Source of the DNA: Morella rubra
Taxonomy: Eukaryota > Streptophyta > Magnoliopsida > Fagales > Myricaceae
NCBI GenBank assembly: GCA_003952965.2
Contig: RXIC02000069.1
Location: forward strand, 1 to 64,000
Direction of reading: 5' to 3'
Length of the DNA: 64,000 nucleotides
Each line of letters begins with the position of its first letter. Positions within the stretch are counted from its first letter, which is position 1. Shown here one piece after another: positions 12,473 to 30,863 of this stretch. Under the pieces are notes generated by a model. The model worked only from the letters and a program-made list of their open reading frames with translations, was not told where the DNA came from and made no database searches. The position numbers were made by a program, and so were the translations under genes.

Positions 12473-13261
12473 TTTGCTTTTTCGCTGAATCTTTTAATGG
12501 GATCTCTCTGAATCTGAATCTTTCTTGAACCAAGAAAAAAGAATCACGTTTCAAAGAGCAGAAAATGATTGGGACTTGAGAGCTGAAAGGAAGCAAAAGA
12601 GCAAAGCGAGAAGCGAGAAGCGGATCAATTTTCCGGTTCTTCGTTGAAGAATTTGTAATCTGTAGAAAAGTGACAGGGCTCTTCTCTAGAAAGTTGGTTT
12701 TGGCTTTTTTGGGGAACCTTCATGGGGAAGGTGAACATCCAGTGGTTGGTTTTTGGCATAAAAGTGTAGAGAAAAGCGGGGAAAACAATGGAAGATTCTT
12801 TCCTTAATTCAGTTATTCAGTTACGGTGGCAGCCCATGCTACCATGCATGTCCTCACTTTTTTTCTCTAAGCATGCTACCATATATGCATGTCCAATCAA
12901 TTGGAATAATACAATTTCGTGCACTCCAAGAAAAAGGTAGATAATGCCATCTCCTAGATTTTCAATAATATAAGGTGCTGAAATGTACTGGATAAGTTTA
13001 AAGTTTCAGCACAGGAGCCCATCTCTGAGATGTATAGGAGGGTAGACTTATAATTAAAGTATATTACGTACACAACTTTAGGCTCAACTTGGCAGTCTTT
13101 TCTTGTGATAACTTTGCCTCTTTCACATGTTGACCGAATAAGTTATTATTTGCTAAAGACAGTTGGACATTAGACGTGTTGAAATTGAAGGGTCCTATTG
13201 GACATCCAAATAATTAGGGAATTAGATAGAAGATACATACTACTCTCTTCCTTCTAATACA
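12473..13261. other. Glucanase upstream region
   Basis: This holds the presumed promoter and 5' leader of the glucanase gene (minus). I could not pick a confident TATA box or motif. The rest is AT-rich with no coding signal. Confidence 0.35.
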
Positions 13262-13506
13262 CTCACCCGGGTAGCTCAAGTGACAATGGGGTCTTGAAAG
13301 TGTGGGTTAGGCATACTCACAGGTTTAAACCACCACTTGTGCAAAAAAATTCTTAACTTAAACGGGCATTGGTCAGTGGATAGGTCAATCTCTCTGAATT
13401 TATCGTAGTGTAGAACCCAATTTGTGCAGATATTAAGCCAAGTCCATCTAAATCTGATTTATGTGAATGTGTGTTCAGATTTCTCTAATCACCAAAAAAA
13501 AAAAAA
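13262..13506 (+). mobile_element. SINE-like retroposon
   Basis: A tRNA-like head carries an A-box-like stretch (GTAGCTCAAGTG, 13271-13282) and a B-box-like GGTTTAAACC (13322-13331), about 40 bp apart. It is followed by a tRNA-unrelated body and a terminal A-run (13494-13506). The arrangement fits a tRNA-derived plant SINE. Target duplications were not clear. Confidence 0.5.
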
Positions 13507-14649
13507 TATATATCATCTTTTATAGCATGAGTGTGAAACATTATCAGAAAAGGTTACATATCATGTAATGATGAAAGTAAATATTTCCTGAGAGTTGCAA
13601 TATTTAGGCTCACTCTTTAAAGGAGGGAAACGTTAATAAATTAATTTATAAAAGACGAGGATCGCATGTACATGTACACGTAGTCACAAAAGAGCGGTGT
13701 TGGAGAGAACATTTAAAGTCGTGGCAAATGGGAACATAAGACTTCCTGGGCACAAAGATGGAGAAACACCATTGACCACTTTTGACAAGGATTGAAGAGA
13801 ATCCTCCTAAAGGCCAACTTTCCAGCACATAGCTACGTATTGCATTGTAATCTAGTTTTCCGACCTTTCTTTCTTTGCGTTGCTTTTTTTTGAGAAAGTG
13901 CCCCCATTATCTTCCACTTAAGGATAGGCAACGAAAGCTGTAGTGCAATTCCAAGGATAAAGAGTACCACGCGTCGTGTACAAAGTAGAAGAATAAAAGA
14001 AAAGAAGACACTTGGATATCCCTGAAGGAAATGCTATACAGCACTCACAGGCCACAGCATTTTGTGCTTTAATTTGCAAGCTTCTACTGTGATAGATGCC
14101 ATAGGAGACAAGAATTAGGGCCTGCCGTGTATTGAATATTCAGAGGCATTCGAGTGTTGCATGGGGTCTCAAAGATGGTTCTCCGATTGGTTGGAGGAAG
14201 ATGAGAAATGCGAGCACTACTCCTTTTGCATGACAAACTTTATTATAATCGACTCCTACTAATGGGGAACTCTCTTTTGTAGGAACCGTCGTTCTAGCCA
14301 CGCAAAGCCCGAAAAAGAGAAAAAAAAATTGATGACCAAAAGGTGAAGATCTCACTTCACTGGGGGCAAAGAAACAAAAGAAAGATCGGAAAGTGGATTC
14401 TTCAAGATTTGCATGGTGTTCCCTTGGCTGGGATGCCATTTATCAAAGCTCAAGAATGTTGCAGTGCATGCTCAAATGATAACTTCGATACCCAATCGAC
14501 AGGCGATGGAGCAACGAAGTAGATCGACTTGAAGATAATGTTGTAGATAATGTGAAGGGACAAGCTTTGCCGTTAAAGGCTCGACCAACTTTCTGATGTT
14601 TACAGAAAGTTAAATTTTCATAACAAGTTGCATCTGCGTGAATCAATCA
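13507..14649. other. Intergenic stretch
   Basis: No gene recognised. The open frame at 14140-14439 (minus) has no recognisable domain or codon signal. Confidence 0.35.
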
Positions 14650-14880
14650 GTTGTCCATAGGGCGCTAGCCTAATAGTTGAAAAGTCGTCCTTCGTGAGCT
14701 GAGCTCAACGTATCAAGTTCAATCACATGGACATAAGATTAATACTTATATCATTAGATAAGTACTAGAATTAACGCCCAAAAAATTGTGGGACTTATTC
14801 TCTGTGCACCACTCTAGGTGCGTGACAGATTTAGACCAACAGAGTAGCTTCCCTCATGTCTTAAACATTTTTTTTTTATA
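14650..14880 (+). mobile_element. Possible second SINE-like element
   Basis: A box-A-like TAGCCTAATAGTTG (14666-14679) and a box-B-like AAGTTCAATC (14715-14724) are followed by a body ending in a T-run (about 14869-14878). The arrangement resembles T-tailed plant SINEs, but the match is loose. Confidence 0.35.
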
Positions 14881-14974
14881 TGAATCAGTCACTTCATTGT
14901 TACAGTAGATTTAATTTGCCTTAATTTTAAGCCTGTAGAAAAATATCTGTCGATTTGAAATTACGAATTATAAA

Positions 14975-15280
14975 TAAGAGAAAATTACACTTCACTTTCT
15001 TTAACTACTACTTAAATTTATAATTTACACCCCAAATTAACCATCAAACTTGAGATATTACACCCTAAATTACCGATAGATTTCCATGTTACACCCTATA
15101 TTACAATTTGACCATTAAAACTATGTCATTTATTATTAATTTAAACGTTAAAATTTCAACTTAGGTATGAAGTGTGAATTTATTGGTGGTTTGAATTACA
15201 ATATTCACTTTGCTAATTACCCTGCAAGTTGTAAATGAATAGTAGTTAAAACGGTGAAAAATATAGTTTACCTTAAAACA
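14975..15280. mobile_element. Possible MITE
   Basis: An AT-rich block has imperfect inverted ends. TTAACTACTA near the left (about 15000) matches TTTTAACTACTA read inward from the right (about 15245), and repeated TTACACCC(C/T)A phrases lie between. No clean target duplication was found. Confidence 0.35.
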
Positions 15281-15981
15281 ATTATGATCATCTACAACTT
15301 CCACTCTCTAGCCTTTCATCCCTCTTCATAGAACCTGATCTGAAAATGGAAGGACTCTTGCTATTACGGGTTTGATTGCTTCTAATTATTCTCTTTTGGC
15401 AGACTTACATCGATGAATCACTTTCCTATGAAGTTCCTCGAGGACTGTAAATTAATGGATATTCCTTTTTCCTTTTTCCAATAATGGATCCAAAGGAAAA
15501 ACATCAATACTGAAAAGCTTATTACTTCGCGATCCCGTAGAAAGCGACGAAATCGAAAAACTTTTTGGCCAAAAGAATCATGAGATAAAGTGCTTAGAAC
15601 TTGGTAATTTTAGTCAGCACTGTCAATAGGATGTCCTAGAAAACCTATTCTTGTAACATAACATGAATTTCGATTTGTCAACCAAGTGCATCAAGCAGCT
15701 TTTTCTGGATTACCTTGTAACACAACATGAATTTCAAACTTTGGATCTGAAGAGACTATGGATTACCTTGTTAACAAAGTTTCTTTTTCTCGGGCTGGGG
15801 CAGTCGACTCTAATTGAAATATAAATATGTCGTCTCATTCTTGCCTTTCTTTGCTGTTCCATGTATCCTCTATCTTCCTTTGTGGTAAGTTATAGGTAAG
15901 ATCCAAAAACCTGCAGCAGTAAGCTCATACAAATCTATAGTCTAACCCAAGCGCGAAGCCTGAGCACTCCACCAGTTCTAA
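15281..15981. other. TRM5 3' flank
   Basis: This stretch lies downstream of the TRM5 stop codon. A short direct repeat (AACATGAATTTC, about 15661 and 15725) is present. No gene was seen. Confidence 0.35.
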
Positions 15982-21967
<5,986 letters not shown>

Positions 21968-22769
21968 CTGTTTATCCCACTGAGTTTCGTCTAATTCAGC
22001 AGTGAGTGAGCACAATTATAATCCAAGCCAGTGACTATTCCAAAGGAAAAGACGAAAATGGTGAATGCAGGGCATGTAGAGTAGAGTAAATTATAGCGAA
22101 AGACAATATAGAGAAACCAGACTACCAACTATACCAGAAAGAAGGCACTAGGGTTTAAACGGGCACATTCGATGTGGAAGAATCAAATCCTGGAGGTGTT
22201 TCGGCTCTGTCGAGCACGACGTCGTTTGGCGGTAGTGATGTTGGACTGGACACGAACGAAATGCACGGGGCAGGTTCGGTTACTTCTACCCACTCAAGCC
22301 TGGGTAATAAATTCAGAAAGAGTACAAAATTCGATTGTTAGACTCACTTTGCTAAGTCCAGAAATCTAATTAGAAGGGTCATGACTCTTGCGATGCATTT
22401 AAGAAGAAAAGAGTCCAAGTGAGAGAAAAGGGAGGGATACCTGGCTAAGAGAGAGAGACCGAAGAGAGGCTGCAAGAGCACCGGAGCACAGCAGACCGGC
22501 GGCCGACTGAGAGAGAGTCGACGAAGAGAGAGAGCCCGACGGAGGAGCCAGAGAGGAGGAGAGAGGCAGGGACTGTGGCTGGGGGAACCAAAAATGAATT
22601 TGGAAGAGGGGCGATTTTCGGGAAATGATAAAAAAAATATAATAAATGTAAAAAATGTCTTAAAATTAAAATATTAAAAATTAAAAATTAAAAATATATT
22701 ATATTAAAATACAGTCTGAACTTAAAATTGAAAGGTTAGCTACTAATTTATATAAGAAATGAAAAGAAA
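21968..22769. promoter_or_regulatory. TRM5 upstream region with GA-rich tract
   Basis: The first part should hold the TRM5 leader and promoter (gene on minus). The plus-strand stretch 22440-22565 is very rich in GAGA/AGAGAG. After 22620 the DNA turns AT-rich and low in complexity. No specific binding site can be named. Confidence 0.35.
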
Positions 22770-24891
22770 AATAAATAATTTAAGATAAATCGCTGACAAG
22801 TCTTTATTTTCTCAGTTGACATGTGATATCAACTTTTTCTTGATACATGATCACTTTTAATATAGGCTACTATAAATTTCCACTCCCAGAAAACAAAAGA
22901 ACCACCACAATAAATTGCAAGCTTTTTTTTAAAAAAAAAACATTAGATAAATATTTTTTCATAAACAAATAAATTTTTAATATTTATTTATATAAAAAAA
23001 ATCTCTATTAAATCATTTATTTTCATATATTTTTTATAGATCTCAATAAAATTTACATTATTCCAACAAAATTTGTTGAAACATGTAAACAGAGAAAATC
23101 TCAAGAAAATTGGAAGCAAAAAGAAGATAATAAAAAAAAAAAAAAAAAAAAGAGGAAAAGTAATAATAGATAAACAATAGCAGTGATTTGAGCACGTGAC
23201 ACTTGGGCGCGGAGAAAAAATATATGATGGAGTACTCTGACCCACTATTGGAGATATAACTAAATGGGCTACAATACCTTAAAACAGATAAAAATAAAAA
23301 TAAAAATAAAAATTGAACCATTTGCAGAGGCCAAGTTGGCCTCCCTACTTCGGCCTCTGGTGGTCCGAGAGTTAGTCACTTGGCAGAGGTGGCAGAGGCT
23401 GAAAAGAAAGAAGAACCTGAGAAAAACTCAGAAGGCATTATCATTTTTTTTTAAGCAGAGTTTCACCCTCTGATAATTTTTTAAAAAAAAGGGGGGGCTT
23501 AAAGGGGGTGGGCATGGGCTGAAGCCTGGAGCTGGGAAATTTTTTTTTTTTAAGAAGGACGGCTGGACGGGCCTAAGAGCTAAAGACTTTTAAAAAAAAT
23601 TCATATGAATTGCATGGCCAACCGGGCCGGGCTTTGTTCGTCCGACTTGGTTCCGTCAAAATCTAACAGTCTAATTATATATATAAGCATAATGTTGTAG
23701 AATTTAAGTCGCATGTCTTCGCAATAATTTTTTAAAAAAATGGGCTTTTGGAGACCTAATAAAAGCAAAAACATTGGATTTCCAATATTTTCTCTATTAA
23801 AAAATTATCGATGCCAAACATAATTAATTGAAATTTGTTTACCAAGAAATTTATAACTTTTTTTATTTTCACACAGCTCACAATAATTTTATTTCTCTTA
23901 ATTTAATTTAAAATTTTAAATAATAAAAAAAAAACTTTAAATCATCTTTCTTTTCTAATCATTTTTTCATCAAAATAAATGTAAAAAATTAATTCTAATT
24001 ATCTCTCTTTATTTTTAACATATTCTCATAAAATTTAAAAAATGTCAACACCTAATCATCTATAAACTTACTTACATTGAAATTCTAAATAGGAAGAACA
24101 GTTTGGATAGATAAAAAGGTTGTCAGAGGTTATCTAACACGAAAACGTATTCACTTGCGAGTATTTGACTCGAAACACTTAACTATACATTTCTATATCT
24201 ACTGAACATAGAAATTATTGATTTCTGCTATAAATAAAAGTTCTATTCAGGATTTAAGTACCTTAAGAATTTTGCTATGGATCTGGGGATTATGCTTAAA
24301 TAAACTATTTTCACTCCTATCCTTCTCTTAATTAGTTAAAAATACATTAGAATGATTAGCAAATAACTATAGAAACACTTCTTTTGGTCAATAGAAGGCA
24401 TTGCCCTCTATGAAACGTCTTTAAGCCTGAGTTTCCCCACTTTGATAAGAACTTGTAAAAGCAAGCAACACCAAATCAAACGAAACTGCAGTATAGTTCA
24501 TAGGACAGATAGAAAGTAAGAGTAGTCAAAAGTACAACATATATTTTAGGTTTATATATTAATTTCTCTAAAAATGGAAACAGAGCACATCCTTTACTCT
24601 TTGACCAAAATACTGTAACAAGATGGTCTGAAGGAGAAAAGAGAAAAACTAAAAAAAAAATTTGTATCATTTTCGCTGGTGAAGCTTCGCAGTCCCCTGA
24701 TTTGCCTCGAAGTAGTTAGTCTTTGTGCTATTCACTTTCGTTCCCAGATCGCTGTAGTTCCTCTGCCTCTTGAGGATTTGAGATAAGGTCAGGAACATGT
24801 GGAACATCGTGAACGGCGCCTGATTGATTCAGTTGGTTTGAAAAATAGTTGGATTGCTCGAGACGACAGCTTTAAAGAAACAAACTCGGAG

Positions 24892-25065
24892 TTAATCTCG
24901 GATAGCGTCGTCGTGCCAGCACAAGAGCATAGAGACGCAACGTCCGAGGATGTAGAACCGGGTCTTCTGCTGTTTCACCATTAGCAAACAACGTTTATGT
25001 AGCCCCGGCTTCCTGCGATTCCTTCTGCGGGGTTGCGATTTTGAAGGTAAATAAGGAACAGACAT
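24892..25065 (-). CDS. DVL/RTFL small signalling peptide, copy 1 (57 aa)
   Basis: DVL/ROTUNDIFOLIA-like peptides are short, plant-specific, membrane-associated regulators of cell proliferation and organ shape. The single-exon frame runs from ATG at 25065-25063 to TAA at 24894-24892. The N-terminus is basic (residues 9-25: KSQPRRRNRRKPGLHKR), followed by the family RTF domain (residues 26-53) with KQQKTRFYILGRCVSMLLCW and a following HDD. Length, lack of introns and the near-C-terminal domain fit the family. A TATATATA motif lies 79 bp upstream of the ATG. The gene sits in duplication X and is base-for-base identical over the coding region to copy 2. It is too short for usual ORF filters. Family assignment is firm from the domain; expression is unknown. 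Confidence 0.86.
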   Translation of the reverse strand: MSVPYLPSKSQPRRRNRRKPGLHKRCLLMVKQQKTRFYILGRCVSMLLCWHDDAIRD

Positions 25066-25143
25066 GGCTATGGCGAGAGGAAACTTTGGTTCGAAAGGAA
25101 GGGGCAGTTAGTAGGATAAGAACAAAGATAGGTGGTGGTGGGC

Positions 25144-25151
25144 TATATATA
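25144..25151 (-). promoter_or_regulatory. TATA box of DVL/RTFL copy 1
   Basis: TATATATA sits about 79 bp upstream of the start codon on the minus strand. That leaves room for a start site some 30 bp downstream of it and a leader of about 50 nt. The same motif at the same spacing is present in copy 2. Confidence 0.5.
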
Positions 25152-28100
25152 AGCTTTTAACTCTTAAGTACTTTCACTGTAGACAGATGGTCCCACTGTT
25201 AAGATTGATGTCATTTCTTCTAGATATGTTTTCTGTCTTAATTGAAAATATTACCCTTGATGTACGGTTAATTAAGTTGCGGTGTTCCAATTCCTTTACT
25301 CTTTAACCTCAAGGTTTGCCTAGTGATTTTAAGGCGTGAAATTAGGGTGTTTATTTTTTCGAAGATTTTAAATTCAAACCTCCTAAGCACAATGTTACCC
25401 TTGACCTCGATATTTATTTATTTATGTAGACAAGAAGATGGCACAAGTTTTGAAATCAGTCAAGATGGGCATAAACCAGCTTATATTGTACTCCATAAAA
25501 AAAAAAAAAAATTATCGCACCGTAATTTGGTGCGAAACTTTTTTCCTTCTGACGCCCGCACTTTTTTTTTTTTTTTTTTTTACTAGCTCATAAGCTTCTC
25601 TCCATAGGTCATTCAATCAGAGTGTCAAAAAGGCAGTGCAGTGGGGGTGATGGAGGGATTGAAGACGAGGAGAAGCCGTGTGGGGGATGCAAATTGCCAA
25701 ATACAGCCTCCCCTACCCTATATCCTCATCTATCTGACGTGGCTTCTTTTGTCCTTATTCCTAATTCCCACGTTTCCTTTCTGCTCTTCTAGGTGGCCGC
25801 CCGACCTTCGCTACGTCTCACCCCACATTTTCCTCCCACTAGTATATGAGAAGGTGGGACCATTACACGCAGTCAGAGGATAATAGCGTTAGGGGCATGT
25901 CGGCCGGCATTTTATTACGGCTTCCAGAATCGCAATATTTTAAGAACTCCCTGTGGCCTCTGTTGTGACAATCTTTATTTTGGTTAAGTACCTCTGTTGT
26001 GGTTTCATAAATTCGATTATTTCATATTTCCCTACCGTTTTAAAATTAAAGGGCTCGTTTCAGTTTCGGTAGCCGATAGCCGAACTGCCCTCAATGGAAA
26101 CCGAGCCGAACCTGTCGTGCTCGATGGATCTGTCGATTTCGGCCCAAACTTTAGCCCTAATTGGCCATAAGAAAGACCAGAAACTTCTCGTTAGGGCAAG
26201 TCAAAGAGAAAAGAATTGGAGGTCCAAGGTTCTATACAGGCTTCCACTGAGATTCTTTCAAACTTTCATATCCAAAGAAGTCAGGTCTTTTGAGAGAGTA
26301 ATTAAGCTAAGTTTTTAAGCTTTGGTAGAGAGTGATTTAACAACAAGACTTAAATTGAACCTATTATACAACATACAGCAATGAACATAATAGGTGCCAA
26401 TATTCTGCATTAACTGGTTATACAGATGAATGTCTTACCGATGATTTCCTTGTCCGGGTAAGAGGTGGTAAGAGTAGCTTTCTGTGTACAAAGGTAAGAG
26501 CACCACTTGATGATACAACTGCCTGAGAACAGACATCAAAAATACAAAAAAGTAGTAAGAAAATGGTCCAACTAACAATGCTATTACCAAGAAGGCAGAT
26601 ACTCAAGAAAGCAATATGGGCAAGTGGCACTTATATTCAAACGTGAGGAGTTTGCAGAGGAAGAATTTTCTAAGTGTTTGTTTAAATAACTAAAAAAAAA
26701 CTAGTTGTATCATTTTCATTCTGGTGAAAGCAATTATATAAGAAGAGCAGTTATAATAATTTAAGATAAATTCGCCAGATCTTCTATTTTCGTCAGTTGA
26801 CATGTGATATAATCTTTTTCTTGATACATGATCACTTTTAATATAGGCTACTATAAATTTCCACTCCCAGAAAACAAAAGAACCACCACAATAAATTGGC
26901 AAGCTTTTTTTTTAAAAAAAAAATTTAGATAAATACTTTTTCATAAATCAAATAATTTTTTAATATTTATTTATATAAAAAAAAATCTCTATTAAATTAT
27001 TTATTTTCATATATTTTTTTATAGATCTTAATAAAATTTACATTATTCCAACAAAATTTGTTGAAACATGTAAACAGAGAAAATCTCAAGAAAATTGGAA
27101 GCAAAAAAGGAAGAGATAAAGTAAAAAAAAAAAGAAAAAAGAGATAAGTAATAATAGATAAACAATAGCAGTGATTTGTGCACGTGACACTTGGGCGCGG
27201 AGAAAAAATTATATGATGGAGTACTCTGACCCACTATTGGAGATATAACTAAATGGGCTACAATACCTTAAAACAGATAAAAATAAAAAAATAAAAATAA
27301 AAATTGAACCATTTGCAGAGGCCAAGTTGGCCTCCCTACTTCGGCCTCTGGTGGTCGGTGGAGGAGAGAGAGAGTGAGAGAGAGAGGCTCGCTAAGAGGC
27401 AGAGAGCTGAATTAAACCCAGGGCTTGGGCTTATTATTATTTTTTTTTAAGCAGAATTTCACCCTCTGATATTATTTTTGATTCAAAAGGGGCTTTGGGC
27501 TTCCGCTTGGGGTTTGGGGCGCATGGGCTGAAGCCTTGGAGCTGGGATAATTTTTTTTTTTCTTTGAAAAAGTTGAAAGAAAACGGGCTGGACGGGCCTA
27601 AGCTCGTGAGGGTAAAAGACTTTAAAAAAAAATTCATTTGAATTGCATTGGCCAACCGGGCCGGGCTCTTGTTCGTCCCGACTTGGTTCCGTCATTAAAT
27701 CTAACAGTCTAATTATATATATATAAGCATAATGTTGTAGAATGTTAAGTCGCATGTCTTCGCAATAATTTTTTTTTAAAATGCAAAATGGGCTTTTGGA
27801 GACCTAATAAAAGCAAAAACATTGGATTTCCAATATTTTCTCAATTAAAAAATTATCGATGCCAAACATAATTAATTGAAATTTGTTTACCAAGAAATTT
27901 ATAACTTTTTTTATTTTCACACAGCTCACAATAATTTTATTTCTCTTTTTAATTAAATTTAAAATTTTTTAAAATAATAAAAAAAAAACTTTAAATCAAT
28001 CTTTCTTTCTAATTTATTTTCCATCAAAATAAATGTAAAAAATTAATTCTAATTATCTCTCTTTATTTTTTTTAACATATTCTCATAAAATTTTAAAAAA

Positions 28101-29050
28101 TGTCAACACTAATCATCTATAAACTTACTTACATTGAAATTCTAAATAGGAAGAACAGTTTGGATAGATAAAAAGGTCGTCAGAGGTTATCTAACACCAA
28201 AACGTAAATTCACTTGCGAGTATTTGACTTTCATGATAAATGGGCAACTCAATATGTATACACTATACGCTACTGCTCCTTAGTTGCTATATTTTTTGGA
28301 CATAGAAATTATTGATTTCCTGCTATAAATAAAAGTTCTATTCAGGATTTAAGCTACCTTAAGAATTTTGCTATGGATCTGGGGATTATGCTTAAATAAA
28401 CTATTTTCACTCCTATCCTTCTCTTAATTATCTGTTAAAAATACATTAGAATGATTAGCAAATAACTATAGAAACACTTCTTTTGGTCAATAGAAGGCAT
28501 TGCCCTCTACCCTTGATCAACGTCTTTAAGCCTGAGTTTCCCCACTTTGATAAGAACTTGTAAAAGCAGAGCAACACCAAATCAAACGAAACTTTGCATC
28601 CAAATTTTCCAGTATAGTTCATAGGACAGATAGAAAGTAAGAGTAGTCAAAAGGGTACAACATATAATTTCCATCAAAATTAGGTTTATATATTAATTTC
28701 TCTAAATTTCTTCCCTTCAATGGAAACAGAGCACATCCTTTACTCTTTGACCAAAATATTACTGTAACAAGATGGTCTGAAGGAGAAAAGAGAAAAACTA
28801 AAAAAAAACTAGTTGTATCATTTTCGCTGGTGAAAAGCAGCCTCGCAGTCCCCTGATTTGCCTCGAAGTAGTTAGTCTTTGTGCTATTCACTTTCGTTCC
28901 CAGATCGCTGTAGTTCCTCTGCCTCTTGAGGATTTGAGATAAGGTCAGGAACATGTCGGAACATCGTGGGAACGGCGCCTGATTGATTCAGTTGGTTTGA
29001 AAAATAGTTGGATTGCTCGAGACGACAGCTTTAAAGAAACAAACTCGGAG

Positions 29051-29224
29051 TTAATCTCGGATAGCGTCGTCGTGCCAGCACAAGAGCATAGAGACGCAAC
29101 GTCCGAGGATGTAGAACCGGGTCTTCTGCTGTTTCACCATTAGCAAACAACGTTTATGTAGCCCCGGCTTCCTGCGATTCCTTCTGCGGGGTTGCGATTT
29201 TGAAGGTAAATAAGGAACAGACAT
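29051..29224 (-). CDS. DVL/RTFL small signalling peptide, copy 2 (57 aa)
   Basis: This is the same 57-residue product as the copy at 24892-25065, with identical codons. ATG is at 29224-29222 and the stop TAA at 29053-29051. The RTF domain holds KQQKTRFYILGRCVSMLLCW. It lies in duplication Y, 1.6 kb downstream of the dioxygenase last exon and on the same strand, so read-through from the dioxygenase could in principle reach it. The TATATATA motif at 29303-29310 keeps the 79-bp spacing to the ATG. Both copies look able to be made. The third copy of the block (Z) starts past this gene and lacks it. Confidence 0.86.
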   Translation of the reverse strand: MSVPYLPSKSQPRRRNRRKPGLHKRCLLMVKQQKTRFYILGRCVSMLLCWHDDAIRD

Positions 29225-29302
29225 GGCTATGGCGAGAGGAAACTTTGGTTCGAAAGGAAGGGGCAGTTAGTAGGATAAGAACAAAGATAGGTGGTGGTGG
29301 GC

Positions 29303-29310
29303 TATATATA
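29303..29310 (-). promoter_or_regulatory. TATA box of DVL/RTFL copy 2
   Basis: TATATATA lies 79 bp upstream of the start codon on the minus strand, at the same spacing as in copy 1. Confidence 0.5.
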
Positions 29311-30863
29311 AGCTTTTAACTCTTAAGTACTTTCACTGTAGACACGTTCATGGTCCCACTGTTAAGATTGATGTCATTTCTTCTAGATATGTTTTCTGTC
29401 TTAATTGAAAATATTACCCTTGATGTACGGTTAATTAAGTTGCGGTGTTCCAATTCCTTTACTCTTTAACCTCAAGGTTTGCCTAGTGATTTTAAGGCGT
29501 GAAATTAGGGTGTTTATTTTTTCGAAGATTTTAAATTCAAACCTCCTAAGCACAATGTTACCCTTGACCTCGATATTTATTTATTTATGTAGACAAGAAG
29601 ATGGCACAAGTTTTGAAATCAGTCAAGATGGGCATAAACCAGCTTATATACTCCATTAAAAAAAAAAAAAAAAATTATCGCACCGTAATTTTGGTGCGAA
29701 CACTTTTTTCCTTCTGGACGCCCCGCATCTTTTGCTTTTTTTTTTTTTTTTTTTTTTTTTTTATAGCTGTAAGCAATGACATAAGCTTCTCTGCCCCCAT
29801 AGGTCATTCAACAAGTCAGAGTGTCAAAAAGGCAGTGCAGTGGGGGTGATGGAGGGATTGAAGACGAGGAGAAGCCGTGTGGGGGATGCAAATTGCCAAA
29901 TACAGCCTCCCCTACCCTCTATCCTCATCTATCTGACGTGGCTTCTTTTGTCCTTATTCCTAATTCCCACGTTTCCTTTCTGCTCTTCTAGGTGGCCGCC
30001 CGACCTTCGCTACGTCTCGCCCCACATTTTCCTCCCGCTAGTATATGAGAAGGTGGGACCATTACACGCAGTCAGAGGATAATAGCGTTAGGGGCATGTT
30101 ATTACGGCTTCCAGAATCGCAATATTTTAAGAACTCCCTGTGGCCTCTGCTGTGACAATTTTTATTTTGGTAAATACCTCTGTTGTGGTTTCATAAATTC
30201 AATTATTTCATATTTCCCTACCGTTTTAAAATTAAAGGGCTCGTTTCAGTTTCGGTAGCCGATAGCCGAACTGCCCTCAATGGAAACCGAGCCAAACCTG
30301 TCGTGCTCGATTGGATCAGTCGATTTCGGCCCAAACTTGAATAGCCCTACTTCTTCATTGGCCATAAGAAAGACTAGCCAAGAGAACTTGTTCCTCGTTA
30401 GGGCAAGTCAAAGAGACCAAAGAATTGGAGGTCCACATATATTTTAACTAGGTTCTATACAGCTTTTAACTATAATCTATACAGCTTCCACTGATCAAAT
30501 CTACCGATTCTTTCAAACTTTCATATCCCAAATAAGTCATTAAAACCTCAATACCTGGTCTTTTGAGAGAACGTAATTAATTTAAATAATAAAAGCTACC
30601 TCTTCCTAGTTTTTAAGCTTTGGTAGAGATGATGATTTAACACTTGCCACCAAGACTTAAATTGAACCTATTATACAATCACCCTACCAGCAATGAACCA
30701 TAATAGAGTGGAAGGAATAAGGATTACCAATATTCTGCAGAAAAAAAAAGACTTATTTTGCACTGAAACAGTTATACATGATGAATTGTCTTGTACCGCT
30801 CCCTGTCATGAGAAACCACCTTTTTTTATTGAAAAACCTTGTCCGGGTAAAATATACAAGTCC

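Larger units (their letters stand above)
22770..26690. repeat. Local duplication, copy X
   Basis: About 3.9 kb here matches 26752-31170 (copy Y) in the same order and orientation. It carries a full DVL/RTFL peptide gene and a decayed copy of the dioxygenase last exon (about 26455-26527, where short deletions break the frame). Differences from Y are dominated by gaps of 1-30 bases in X, with few substitutions, although a 13-bp extra piece is present near 25901. The stretch of about 24660-25600, with the peptide gene, is nearly identical in both. Confidence 0.85.

Noticed and set aside
23058..23321. Phe/Leu/Tyr-rich open frames at 22988-23321 and 27043-27234
   Set aside because: They come from poly-T/poly-A and AT-rich DNA in the duplicated block. 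The composition is not protein-like.
25641..25883. An open frame starting MGVMEGLKTRRSRVGD, repeated at 29840-30082 and partly at 34480-34708
   Set aside because: It is kept in all three places because the DNA block is duplicated. There is no domain, and the frame is short and proline/leucine-rich from CT-rich DNA. I see no sign of selection on codons.
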